Origin: Candidatus Equimonas enterica
Lineage (GTDB): Bacteria; Bacteroidota; Bacteroidia; Bacteroidales; Bacteroidaceae
Reading direction: 5' to 3'
Assembly (NCBI GenBank): GCA_018066225.1
Contig: JAGHRU010000118.1
Location: 1 to 12,021 of the forward strand
Length of the DNA stretch: 12,021 nt
This document shows, one piece after another, positions 1 to 6,931 of the stretch. Made by a program: the position numbers and the translations under genes. Position 1 is the stretch's first letter, and the number at the start of each line of letters is the position of its first letter. A model generated the notes under the pieces. That model was not told the DNA's origin, did not search any database, and saw only the letters and a list, made by a program, of their open reading frames with translations.

Positions 1-966
1 GCGTCCGTCGATGTCGCTCGCTATGGTGGGGGCGAGCAGTGCGTGGTAGAGCGCGGTGTAGAAGGTGGTGAGGGCATCGCGGTCGTCGCTCTCCACCTCT
101 ATGGTGCCGAGGGCTTTGTTCCACATCTTGCGGGCCACGGCGACATAGGCTTCAAAGTTGTCGATGGGGGCTTCGGCTTGCAGGTTTTGCGTCGCGCCGT
201 ACAGGCTGACGCCCGAGAGCGCGGTGCAGACCATCAGCGTGTCGCCTTTCATAGCGTCGAAGTCGAGCGTGAGGACATGAGCTGTTCCGCCCGTAGCGGT
301 CAGCGTCGAGCGGGTGGCGGCGATGCGGAAAGGCTGGGAGAAGCGGGTGGCGAAATACACCTGCTGGCCGCGTGCCCAGCCGTCGGAGTAGCGGTAGCCG
401 CGCAGTGTGACGCTATCGACCACTTCGTAGTAGGTGGCCTGCGTCGCGTCCCAGTTGGTGGCTTTGGCGAGGTTGAGGATGACGCGTCTCGGCCTGCCGT
501 CGGCGGGGAAGGTGTAGCGTTGTATGCCGGTGCGGGGCATGGCGGTCAGCTCCACATCGATGCCGTAGTCCTCGAGCGTCACCTTGTAGTAGCCTGCTAC
601 GGGCTTCTCCGTGTCGTGGCGAAAGCGTGAGTGCATGCCCAGCGGGGCTTCGGCTTCGCGCGTGGGCAGCGTGACGGGCATGAAGGAGGTGTCGTAGAGG
701 TCGCCTGCTCCTGTCCCCGAGAGGTGGGTGTGGGAGAAGCCCGCGATGGTGGTGTCGGGATAGTAATAGCCCGCTATGCGGTCCCACCCCGGCAGACCGC
801 CGTCGGGACTGAGTTGCACCATGCCGAAGGGCACCTGTGCACCGGGATAGGTGTTGCCGCCACCTGTTGTGCCGATGAAGGGATTGACAAGGCGGGTGTA
901 GTCGCGTGCTGTGCCCGTTAGCGTCACGGCGAGCAGCGTCATAAGTAGGAGCGAGATGCGTTTCAT
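1..966 (-). CDS. GH92 family alpha-mannosidase, secreted (N-terminal 322 codons; runs off left edge)
   Basis: The minus strand is open from ATG at 966 to the window edge, so the 3' end is missing. GH92 enzymes are calcium-dependent exo-alpha-mannosidases that release mannose from N-glycans or mannans, and in Bacteroidales they usually act in the periplasm or at the surface. Residues 1-20 look like a Sec signal peptide (MKRISLLLMTLLAV, then TGTA). The family hallmark follows at residues 27-55: VNPFIGT, GGGNTYPGAQVPFGM and QLSPDG. Further on come GYYYPD, GFSHTHLSGTG, GYYKVTLEDYGI and VELTAMPRTGIQRY. The visible part ends in FYTALYHALLAPT followed by DIDGR, a conserved GH92 segment. GH92 proteins are usually about 700-780 residues, so less than half is seen, and the catalytic residues of the C-terminal domain lie outside. 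The start is the only ATG giving a signal peptide, and a promoter -7 box sits 5 bp upstream. No SusC/SusD partner is visible here. Confidence 0.93.
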   Translation of the reverse strand, partial: MKRISLLLMTLLAVTLTGTARDYTRLVNPFIGTTGGGNTYPGAQVPFGMVQLSPDGGLPGWDRIAGYYYPDTTIAGFSHTHLSGTGAGDLYDTSFMPVTLPTREAEAPLGMHSRFRHDTEKPVAGYYKVTLEDYGIDVELTAMPRTGIQRYTFPADGRPRRVILNLAKATNWDATQATYYEVVDSVTLRGYRYSDGWARGQQVYFATRFSQPFRIAATRSTLTATGGTAHVLTLDFDAMKGDTLMVCTALSGVSLYGATQNLQAEAPIDNFEAYVAVARKMWNKALGTIEVESDDRDALTTFYTALYHALLAPTIASDIDGR

Positions 967-971
967 GCTTG

Positions 972-1002
972 CAAAGTTAGGCATTTCGGCGCGAATAGCA
1001 CA
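972..1002 (-). promoter_or_regulatory. Bacteroidetes-type promoter for the GH92 gene
   Basis: On the minus strand TAACTTTG (979 down to 972) matches the Bacteroidetes -7 consensus TAnnTTTG. TGTG at 1002-999 lies 19 bp upstream and matches three of four bases of the -33 element TTTG. Only 5 bp separate the -7 box from the ATG at 966, so the transcript would start at or next to the start codon and be leaderless or nearly so. Confidence 0.65.
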
Positions 1003-1031
1003 GCCTTTGCACGTTTTTTTTGCCCAAAGTG

Positions 1032-1062
1032 TTGGTCGGTTCAATATATTGTCGTAACTTTG
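1032..1062 (+). promoter_or_regulatory. Bacteroidetes-type promoter for rplS
   Basis: TAACTTTG at 1055-1062 matches the -7 consensus TAnnTTTG. TTGG at 1032-1035 is a three-of-four match to the -33 element with a 19-bp spacer. Transcription would start near 1069, leaving a leader of about 100 nt before rplS. Confidence 0.7.
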
Positions 1063-1068
1063 CGCCGC

Positions 1069-1171
1069 TTTTGCGCTCTACCGCTGTCGCACCTCCCCAA
1101 GGATAAGCAGTCGGGGACGAGAATGTGGGGCGTGGGCAATAGTCAATCATCAATACACATAATTCTTAATT
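1069..1171 (+). promoter_or_regulatory. 5' leader of rplS, possibly structured
   Basis: About 100 nt lie between the inferred start site and the rplS ATG. A short stem can form between TCCCC at 1094-1098 and GGGGA at 1113-1117, and a second GGGG at 1127-1130 could compete for the same C-run. Leaders of ribosomal protein genes often carry autoregulatory structures, but nothing here proves one. The final 25 bases before the ATG are AT-rich with no Shine-Dalgarno, as is usual for Bacteroidetes. Confidence 0.3.
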
Positions 1172-1543
1172 ATGGCAAACCTGCTTAAAATTGCCGAAGA
1201 GGCATTTGCTACTGGCAAGCAGCACCCCGAGTTTAAGGCTGGTGACACTGTGACGGTAGCCTATCGCATCGTCGAGGGTAACAAGGAGCGTACACAGCTC
1301 TACCGCGGCGTAGTTATCAAGATTTCCGGTCACGGAGAAAAGAAGCGTTTCACCGTCCGCAAGATGAGCGGTACTATCGGTGTAGAGCGTATCTTCCCCA
1401 TTGAGTCGCCTGCTATCGATAGCATCGAGGTGAACAAGATTGGTAAGGTACGTCGCGCTAAGCTCTACTACCTCCGTAAGCTTACCGGTAAGAAGGCTCG
1501 CATCAAGGAGAAGCGCACCATCGTGCGCGCCGAAGAAGCGTAA
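1172..1543 (+). CDS. rplS: 50S ribosomal protein L19
   Basis: This 123-residue protein is a full-length bacterial ribosomal protein bL19, a component of the large subunit at the interface with the small subunit. Recognisable family segments are FKAGDTVTVAYRI near residue 22, ERTQLYRGVVI near 39, KRFTVRKMSGTIGVERIFP near 57 and the basic C-terminal stretch AKLYYLRKLTGKKARIKEK. Length is normal for the family (about 115-125). It stands alone here rather than in the rpsP-rimM-trmD-rplS operon known from proteobacteria, with its own promoter upstream and a strong terminator 15 bp after the stop. Codon use is strongly biased to typical highly expressed codons (GGT, CGT, AAG). The start is fixed by the MANLLK N-terminus and the promoter spacing. 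Confidence 0.98.
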   Translation: MANLLKIAEEAFATGKQHPEFKAGDTVTVAYRIVEGNKERTQLYRGVVIKISGHGEKKRFTVRKMSGTIGVERIFPIESPAIDSIEVNKIGKVRRAKLYYLRKLTGKKARIKEKRTIVRAEEA

Positions 1544-1557
1544 TAGCCTCTCCCCAA

Positions 1558-1603
1558 AAGAGCGGGAAACTGACAAGAGTCGGTTTCCCGCTCTTCGTTT
1601 TGT
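1558..1603 (+). terminator. Rho-independent terminator of rplS
   Basis: A perfect 13-bp stem pairs AAGAGCGGGAAAC (1558-1570) with GTTTCCCGCTCTT (1583-1595), followed by CGTTTTGT on the plus strand. The stem is also preceded by CCAAAA, so on the minus strand a TTTTGG tail follows it and it could serve as a backup terminator for the converging gene. Confidence 0.88.
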
Positions 1604-1619
1604 AGCCGCCTTACACAAG

Positions 1620-1659
1620 AGCACGGGCTGCACCGCCTTGGAGCGATGCAGCCCGTGCT
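1620..1659 (-). terminator. Terminator hairpin of the outer-membrane protein gene
   Basis: A second perfect 13-bp stem pairs AGCACGGGCTGCA (1620-1632) with TGCAGCCCGTGCT (1647-1659) around a 14-nt loop. It lies 19 bp beyond the stop of the minus-strand gene ending at 1679. The tail on the minus strand (TCTTGTGT) is only weakly T-rich, so the neighbouring hairpin may share the job. Confidence 0.7.
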
Positions 1660-1678
1660 GCTTATGGGGGTAGGAGAC

Positions 1679-4600
1679 CTACCAGCGGTGACCGCCACCC
1701 ATGCCTCCGCCGAAGCCGCCGTGAGGCATACCGCCGGGGACAGGGCCTCTGCCACCCCAGCCACGGCCGCCATCACGACCCTTGAAGAGGTCGCTCTCGC
1801 TCTTGCCCGAGGGGAAGATGGTGAGCTTGTAGATGAGGTGCACCATGAAGTAGGCGTTGATGGCGTTGTTCCAACTGTCGGAGCGCATCTGTGCGTTGAT
1901 GGTGCGCGAGATGTTGCTTTGCTTTTGCAGGATGTCATACCATTGCAGGCTCACCGTGAGATTTTTGCTGCGCAGGAAGGACTGTGCCAACTGCACGTTC
2001 CATATCATCTCGTTGGTGTTCATGGCCGACTCGCTATAACCTCGGCGTGAATCGACGCGGAAGTCTGTGGAGAGCGACATGCCCCAGTCGAAGTTGAAGT
2101 TAGCCGATGCGCCGTAGGAGAAGTTCCATGTGTCCATGTTGGCATTCTCCTGCAAGTTGGCACGCGCGTGCTGGTAATTGACGCGACCATTGAGACCGAC
2201 GTCAAACCAACTGTTGCGATAGCGCAGGTCGAAGTGCTCCATCAGCAGCAGGGTGCGGGTGGTGTTCTTCTGCACTGCGGCGTTTTCGAAGATGCTGTTG
2301 TAGTATTCCGCATTGCCCGCACCAGTGGCGCCTTGGGCGGCTCTCATCGAGAGACTGCGCAGGGCTGCCTTGTTGCCACGGTCGAAGGTGGAGATGTAGC
2401 CCACGTTGTTGGTGTAACTGATGTTGGAGAACGAGGTGACGGTGAAGAGTTTCTTCGCACCCAGACCGCTGTTGATCATGAAGCGGGCATTGGCGTTCCA
2501 GTTGCCCGAGATGTTCTCGGGGCGTGTGTAGCGCACACCAGTGGCTTGGTCATAGACCATCATAGAGGAGATGCTGTTGCGCGTCGTGGAGAAGTCGGCA
2601 CCAGCCATGATGCCGCGCTGATGTTCGGCATTGTAGGCGTTGTAGTTGATGCGGGAGAAGTGCTGCCATGCAGGCTTCAGCGCGGGATTACCCATTGACA
2701 CGTTGAGCGGGTCGGAGTCATCGACCACGGCCTGCAGGTTGGTCATCGAGGGCTGGATGCTGTTGCCGCGATAGCGAAACTCCAAGCGGTCGGTGTCGTT
2801 GAACTTGTAGTCCAGTCGGATGAACGGCGCGACATTGAAGACCGAGCGCGTCTTTGTCGTGTTGATTTGCCCATTGGCATAGGCCATTGAGGTGTGCTCG
2901 GGGTTGAACGACATTGAGGCGTTGAACTGTATGGCCTTGGAGTTGTAGCGTACGCCGAGGCTGGCACGGTGGTAGTTGTAGTTGTAGGTGGCGTACTGCG
3001 AGTTGGCAGCGTCGAGGGTGTGCATCAGCACGTCGGCTTCTGTCGGCACGCTACCGATGGGCAATAGGTTGGCATCGCTGCCGTCGGCATCGAGGCCATA
3101 GGCGGCATATTCGTCGCTGATGCCGTATTGCTGCCGCAGCAGGGCGTCGCCGAGTCGCTCCAAGTTGTAGCGCGAACGGTCGCGGTCGTTAAACTTGTGC
3201 TCGTAGCCGTAGCGCACTTCTGCCAGCCAGTGGCCGACGATAGGCTCTACGTAGCTGACATTGGCGCTGGCGTTCCAGTTCTTCTCGGGCGAAGTGCTGT
3301 ATTGGTTGAGAAACGAAGCGGGCGTGTCGTCGGCGAAGTAGCGGATGTGCGACTGGGTGAAGTTGTTGGACTCACTCTTGGTGATGCCACCGCGCAGGCG
3401 CAGAGATATGTTGCGGCCGTTGCGACCGAGTTTGCGTACCACGTTGAGTTCGGCTTCACCCGTGTTGGACTTGCTGTCGCCGAGCGTCTGACGGCGGTTG
3501 CGATTGACGGTGACGCTGGCCAAATCTGCGTCTATCTCAGCGTCGGGGCCGAAGATATTGTTGAGCACGTCGTCGCTGTTGTCGGTGGCGAGGTGGTCAA
3601 AGGGGTTGTCGTTGAAGGTGGCAGTGAGCGACGAGCCGTTGTTCTTGCTGTCCGAGTGGTTGAACGAGGGACGCAGCGTGATGTTGGTCAGCGAGTCGGG
3701 GTTCCACTTCAAGCGGAGCGAGGAGCGTATGTTGGTCGATGACGACACGCTGGCAGAGCGGCTGTTGTTGAACGAACTGGCTGCGCCCGAGCCGAGGAAC
3801 ATCTCGCTCGTGGTCGTGCTCTGCAAGTCGGTGGAGCGGTGGTTGTAAAACACGTTGCCGCCTACTTCGAGGAAGTGGCCAGCGGTGCTTTTGAGGCCGT
3901 TGTCCCAAGAGAAGTCTGCGCCTGCCATCTTGGAGGCGACGAGGCCTTGGCTTTGGCCACGGAAATGGCGCGGGCCGCCGAAACCACGGTCGCCAGTGTT
4001 GTTGGCGTTGCCGAAGACGCTGATGCGGCTGTGGTCGCTAAATCGGGTGGCGAACACGCGTCCCGAGTAGCGGTCGTGGGTGCCATAGCCCAAGTCGGCA
4101 TTGACAATCCACGATTCGTCGAGGGCGCGGTGGGTCATGATGTCGAGCACGGTGGTCTCTTCGCCGTCGTCGATGCCCGTCATCTCGGCGTAGTCGCTTT
4201 TCTTGTCGTAGGCTTTGAGTTTGCTGACGAGTTCCACAGGCAGGTTCTTCATCGCGGTCTGCGTGTCGCCTTTGAAGAAGTCTTTGCCATTGACGAGGAA
4301 CTCTTTGACTTCCTTGCCATTCCACGTGATTTTACCGCTGTCGTCTATATCGACGCCGGGCAACTGCTTGACGAGGCTCTCGAGCGTGGAGCCGACCGGT
4401 GTGCGATAGGCAGCGGCGTTGAAGAGCGTGGTGTCGGCCTTTTGCTCCACGAGGGAAGCCGTGCCCACGGCAACGGCCGACTGAAGGGTGATGGACTTGT
4501 CCTCGAGGTAGAGCTTGCCGGCATACACGCTGCTCTTGCCCTCGGCTACGCTGACGGTGTTGGCCGATGGTGTGTAGCCTGTGAAGGTGGCCTTGACAAT

Positions 4601-4822
4601 GTAAGTGCCGGGCGCGGGTGCGGTCAGCTTAAACAGACCCGTGCTGTCGGTGGATACGCCATCGACGAAAGTGCTGTCGGCTTTGAGCAGTTGCACGACG
4701 GAGAGTTCGATGGGTTGCTTCGTCGTTTGGTCATATACGTTGCCTGCGACAATGGTGCGCTGGGCATGCAGGCTGATGCAGAGCAGCAGCATGCTCAGGA
4801 GGGATATAATACGGATTTTCAT
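1679..4822 (-). CDS. Outer-membrane beta-barrel protein with CarboxypepD_reg-like N-terminal domain (TonB-receptor-like)
   Basis: This 1047-residue protein is predicted to sit in the outer membrane. Residues 1-20 form a signal peptide cleaved after LHA. About residues 21-105 form a carboxypeptidase-regulatory-like beta-sandwich (GNVYDQTTKQPIE, GLFKLTAPAPGTYIVKATF). Residues of about 125-230 resemble a TonB-receptor plug (LESLVKQLPGVDI, VNGKDFFKGD). The rest consists of long alternating strands and turns typical of the OMP_b-brl_3 barrel family, with aromatic-rich strand ends and a last strand near MVHLIYKLTIF. It then adds a roughly 35-residue Gly-rich tail (GGRGWGGRGP to GGGMGGGHRW) instead of ending on the final strand. 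No SusD-like lipoprotein is adjacent, so it is not a typical SusC glycan importer. The substrate is unknown. It is monocistronic, with its own promoter upstream and hairpins downstream. The assignment is from sequence pattern, not a database search. Confidence 0.9.
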   Translation of the reverse strand: MKIRIISLLSMLLLCISLHAQRTIVAGNVYDQTTKQPIELSVVQLLKADSTFVDGVSTDSTGLFKLTAPAPGTYIVKATFTGYTPSANTVSVAEGKSSVYAGKLYLEDKSITLQSAVAVGTASLVEQKADTTLFNAAAYRTPVGSTLESLVKQLPGVDIDDSGKITWNGKEVKEFLVNGKDFFKGDTQTAMKNLPVELVSKLKAYDKKSDYAEMTGIDDGEETTVLDIMTHRALDESWIVNADLGYGTHDRYSGRVFATRFSDHSRISVFGNANNTGDRGFGGPRHFRGQSQGLVASKMAGADFSWDNGLKSTAGHFLEVGGNVFYNHRSTDLQSTTTSEMFLGSGAASSFNNSRSASVSSSTNIRSSLRLKWNPDSLTNITLRPSFNHSDSKNNGSSLTATFNDNPFDHLATDNSDDVLNNIFGPDAEIDADLASVTVNRNRRQTLGDSKSNTGEAELNVVRKLGRNGRNISLRLRGGITKSESNNFTQSHIRYFADDTPASFLNQYSTSPEKNWNASANVSYVEPIVGHWLAEVRYGYEHKFNDRDRSRYNLERLGDALLRQQYGISDEYAAYGLDADGSDANLLPIGSVPTEADVLMHTLDAANSQYATYNYNYHRASLGVRYNSKAIQFNASMSFNPEHTSMAYANGQINTTKTRSVFNVAPFIRLDYKFNDTDRLEFRYRGNSIQPSMTNLQAVVDDSDPLNVSMGNPALKPAWQHFSRINYNAYNAEHQRGIMAGADFSTTRNSISSMMVYDQATGVRYTRPENISGNWNANARFMINSGLGAKKLFTVTSFSNISYTNNVGYISTFDRGNKAALRSLSMRAAQGATGAGNAEYYNSIFENAAVQKNTTRTLLLMEHFDLRYRNSWFDVGLNGRVNYQHARANLQENANMDTWNFSYGASANFNFDWGMSLSTDFRVDSRRGYSESAMNTNEMIWNVQLAQSFLRSKNLTVSLQWYDILQKQSNISRTINAQMRSDSWNNAINAYFMVHLIYKLTIFPSGKSESDLFKGRDGGRGWGGRGPVPGGMPHGGFGGGMGGGHRW

Positions 4823-4845
4823 AATTCGTTGTCATTAACAGGGCG

Positions 4846-4853
4846 CAAAGGTA
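4846..4853 (-). promoter_or_regulatory. Promoter -7 box of the outer-membrane protein gene
   Basis: TACCTTTG on the minus strand (4853 down to 4846) fits TAnnTTTG. No good -33 element is seen at the expected spacing. The leader to the ATG at 4822 would be about 15-20 nt. Confidence 0.55.
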
Positions 4854-4948
4854 CAACTTTTCTGCGTTTGCGCCGCGCTTGCAGTCGCGTTTTTAGACGA
4901 AAAAAGCAAATTTTAAGACGAATACTTCCCCATATTAAGGTTTATTAG

Positions 4949-4956
4949 TACTTTTG
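4949..4956 (+). promoter_or_regulatory. Promoter -7 box of the ATPase/DUF4435 operon
   Basis: TACTTTTG at 4949-4956 fits the -7 consensus TAnnTTTG, 34 bp before the ATG at 4991. The -33 region is weak (CTTCC near 4925-4929). It lies in a 168-bp divergent intergenic region shared with the outer-membrane protein promoter. Confidence 0.55.
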
Positions 4957-4990
4957 CCTTGAAAACCAGCGCGTAAATCGCCCTAAAACT

Positions 4991-5842
4991 ATGTTTGCCA
5001 ACAGTATCAGTCGCATCGAAATCAGCAGTTTGTGGAGCGGCCGCAAGCACATCGTGTGGAACCTCTCCCCGACGGTGAATGTCCTCAGCGGAAAGAATGG
5101 TGCAGGCAAGAGCACCATCCTCAACCGCATGGTGGCCAGCATCCAAAGTCGTATGCCACAGACGGGAGAAATCAAGAGCACTCAGCCGCATAGCAATGTG
5201 ACGATAGAGTTCTCTCCAACCGAAGCCACGCGCATCCGCTACGACATCATCCGTTCTTTTGACCGCCAGTTGCTCACTTCGGAGCGCATATCGGGTCTGC
5301 CCGAGATGGCCATACGCAGCGAACTCGACTGGCAACTCTATCAACTCCAGCGCCGCTATCTGGACTATCAGGTCAATGTGGGCAACCGCATGATAGCCCT
5401 CTTGACCAGCGGCGATGCCGATGCGCGTGAGCGTGCCACCGAGGCGGCCAATGCCAAGACGCAGTTTCTCGACATGGTAGATGACCTCTTTGCCGAGACG
5501 GGTAAGCGCATCGACCGCACGAGCAACGAGTTGCGCTTCGTGCAGTATGGCGAGTCGCTCTCGCCCTATCTCCTTTCTTCGGGCGAGAAGCAGATGCTCA
5601 TCATACTGCTCACTGCCCTCACGGAGGACATGCAACCCTATGTCATCTTCATGGACGAGCCCGAGATATCGCTGCATTTCGACTGGCAGAAACGTCTCAT
5701 CTCGCTCATCAGAGCCCTCAATCCCAACGCACAGATCATCCTCACCACCCATTCGCCAGCCGTCATCATGGACGGGTGGAGCGACAGTGTGACCGAGGTG
5801 GAGGAAATCACTGTGCAGGGTGAGGCTGCCGATGTCCAATAG
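4991..5842 (+). CDS. Compact ABC/AAA-type ATPase, partner of the DUF4435 protein (AriA/OLD-like)
   Basis: This 283-residue soluble P-loop ATPase belongs to the SMC/ABC-like clade used by OLD and PARIS proteins. Visible motifs are Walker A GKNGAGKST (residues 34-42), the ABC signature LSSGEKQ (195-201), Walker B VIFMDEPE (218-225) with catalytic Glu223, and the H-loop histidine in LTTHSPA (His254). Residues about 105-190 form a helical, charged insertion where larger relatives carry a coiled coil, so this is a short family member. There is no transmembrane segment and no TOPRIM domain in the same chain. The next gene begins 12 bp downstream and encodes a TOPRIM-like DUF4435 protein, which supports a complex of ATPase sensor plus nuclease-like effector, as in PARIS (AriA-AriB). 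The function is inferred; a housekeeping DNA-repair role is also possible. Base composition is GC-rich like its neighbours, giving no sign of recent transfer. Confidence 0.88.
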   Translation: MFANSISRIEISSLWSGRKHIVWNLSPTVNVLSGKNGAGKSTILNRMVASIQSRMPQTGEIKSTQPHSNVTIEFSPTEATRIRYDIIRSFDRQLLTSERISGLPEMAIRSELDWQLYQLQRRYLDYQVNVGNRMIALLTSGDADARERATEAANAKTQFLDMVDDLFAETGKRIDRTSNELRFVQYGESLSPYLLSSGEKQMLIILLTALTEDMQPYVIFMDEPEISLHFDWQKRLISLIRALNPNAQIILTTHSPAVIMDGWSDSVTEVEEITVQGEAADVQ

Positions 5843-5854
5843 CCGTTGTTAGTT

Positions 5855-6856
5855 ATGGGACTTCGTGACAAACTCAATTCCGACTTCATCGCCGCCGCAG
5901 GTCGTCTGCGTGGTCGAGGTGCTCCGGAGCGGGTGGTGGCTTATGTGGAGAGTTTCGACGACATTCTCTTCTGGTCGGGCATACTTCGTGAGGCGGAAGA
6001 CAAGCAGACGGAGTATGAAGTCATGCTGCCTTCGCGCACCACGCTTGCCAAGGGCAAGAAGATTGCCTTGCAGCACCAGTTGGGGCCCAACATGATAGCC
6101 TGCGTCGATGCCGACTACGACTATCTCATGCAGGGGGCTACCCCGATGAGTCGGTTGCTCTGCACCTCTCCTTATGTGCTCCACACCCGCGCTTATGCCA
6201 TTGAGAACTTCCAGTGCTACGCGCCTGCGCTCCACCAAGTCTGCGTGTCGGCCACCCTCAACGACCGTCGTGCGCTCGACTTCGAGGCATTCCTCATGGC
6301 CTACTCGCGCATCATCTATCCGCTCTTCGTGTGGAGCATCTGGGCGTATCGCAACGGTCAGCACAGCCACTTCTCCATGCTCCACTTCGCCGACACCACT
6401 CGCCTCATCGACTTCTCGCTGGCGCATCCCGAGCGGTGCTTGGAGACCTTGCGCCAGCGTTGCAACCGCCGCATCGGGCGTTTGCAGCGTGAGTTCCCCA
6501 ATGCCAAGAAGTCCTATCTCGCCTTGCGCGATGAGTTGGGACAGTTGGGTGTCAGCCCCGACAATGCTTATATGTATATCCGCGGCCATGACCTCCACGA
6601 TGGCGTCATAGCGCGTGTGCTCGATGTCGTCTGCGATGCGTTGCGGCGTGAGCGTGAGCGCGAAATCATGCACCTCGCTGTGCATGAGAAGCAGAAGCAA
6701 AACGAACTCTCGGCCTACAAGCATGCTGCGATGTCCTACGACGCGGTGCTGCGTAAGCACGATGGCTACCGCCGTAGCGCGCTCTATGGTCGGGTGGTGG
6801 AGGAGGCGCGCGCCTTGACGCAGCGTTTGGCCGCCGAGCGTAGGCCGAAGGCTTGA
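5855..6856 (+). CDS. DUF4435 (TOPRIM-like) protein, AriB-like partner of the upstream ATPase
   Basis: This 333-residue protein matches the DUF4435 pattern, a TOPRIM-fold family. The N-terminal core has VVAYVESFDDILFW with candidate metal-binding Glu32, a GKK turn near residues 67-69 and IACVDADYDYL with the Asp85-x-Asp87 pair. These acidic positions are what a TOPRIM nuclease needs. YAIENFQCY (Glu117-Asn118) is the IEN signature common in DUF4435. The C-terminal half is helical and basic (CDALRREREREIMHLAVHEKQKQ), plausibly for nucleic acid or partner binding. In PARIS, AriB is held inactive on the AriA ATPase and released by a phage trigger to cleave tRNA; whether this protein does the same is inference. 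I chose ATG at 5855 over the in-frame TTG at 5846, since it gives a normal 12-bp gap after the ATPase stop. The gene is the second of a two-gene operon and is followed by a strong terminator. Confidence 0.87.
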   Translation: MGLRDKLNSDFIAAAGRLRGRGAPERVVAYVESFDDILFWSGILREAEDKQTEYEVMLPSRTTLAKGKKIALQHQLGPNMIACVDADYDYLMQGATPMSRLLCTSPYVLHTRAYAIENFQCYAPALHQVCVSATLNDRRALDFEAFLMAYSRIIYPLFVWSIWAYRNGQHSHFSMLHFADTTRLIDFSLAHPERCLETLRQRCNRRIGRLQREFPNAKKSYLALRDELGQLGVSPDNAYMYIRGHDLHDGVIARVLDVVCDALRREREREIMHLAVHEKQKQNELSAYKHAAMSYDAVLRKHDGYRRSALYGRVVEEARALTQRLAAERRPKA

Positions 6857-6870
6857 CCGTGTCCCGCTAT

Positions 6871-6914
6871 AAATCACAAACGGCACCCAGTTTTCTGGGT
6901 GCCGTTTGTGATTT
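6871..6914. terminator. Bidirectional terminator, 20-bp perfect stem
   Basis: AAATCACAAACGGCACCCAG (6871-6890) pairs perfectly with the inverse copy at 6895-6914 around a TTTT tetraloop. The stem ends in A/T bases on both sides, giving a T-tract in either direction. It lies 14 bp after the DUF4435 stop and 17 bp after the lipoprotein stop, so it serves both converging units. Confidence 0.93.
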
Positions 6915-6931
6915 TCAGTAGAGCAGTAGCC

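Noticed and set aside
43..921. Plus-strand frames opposite the GH92 gene, and a 124-codon minus frame at 413-787.
   Set aside because: The GH92 frame is unmistakable from its NPFIGT and PGAQVPFGM segments. The others are shadows.
3839..4948. A 369-codon open frame on the plus strand opposite the outer-membrane protein gene.
   Set aside because: It is a GC-rich antisense shadow. The minus-strand frame has a signal peptide, a plug and a barrel, and the plus frame shows only low-complexity Val/Ala/Gly sequence.
4913..5839. A 308-codon minus-strand frame opposite the ATPase.
   Set aside because: It is antisense to a gene with all ABC ATPase motifs and has no family features or promoter.
5846..5854. 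TTG as an earlier start for the DUF4435 gene.
   Set aside because: An ATG three codons later fits the MGLRDKL start and leaves a normal intergenic gap.
5849..6886. A 345-codon minus-strand frame opposite the DUF4435 gene.
   Set aside because: It reads through the terminator hairpin and has no recognisable motif, while the plus frame carries the TOPRIM residues.
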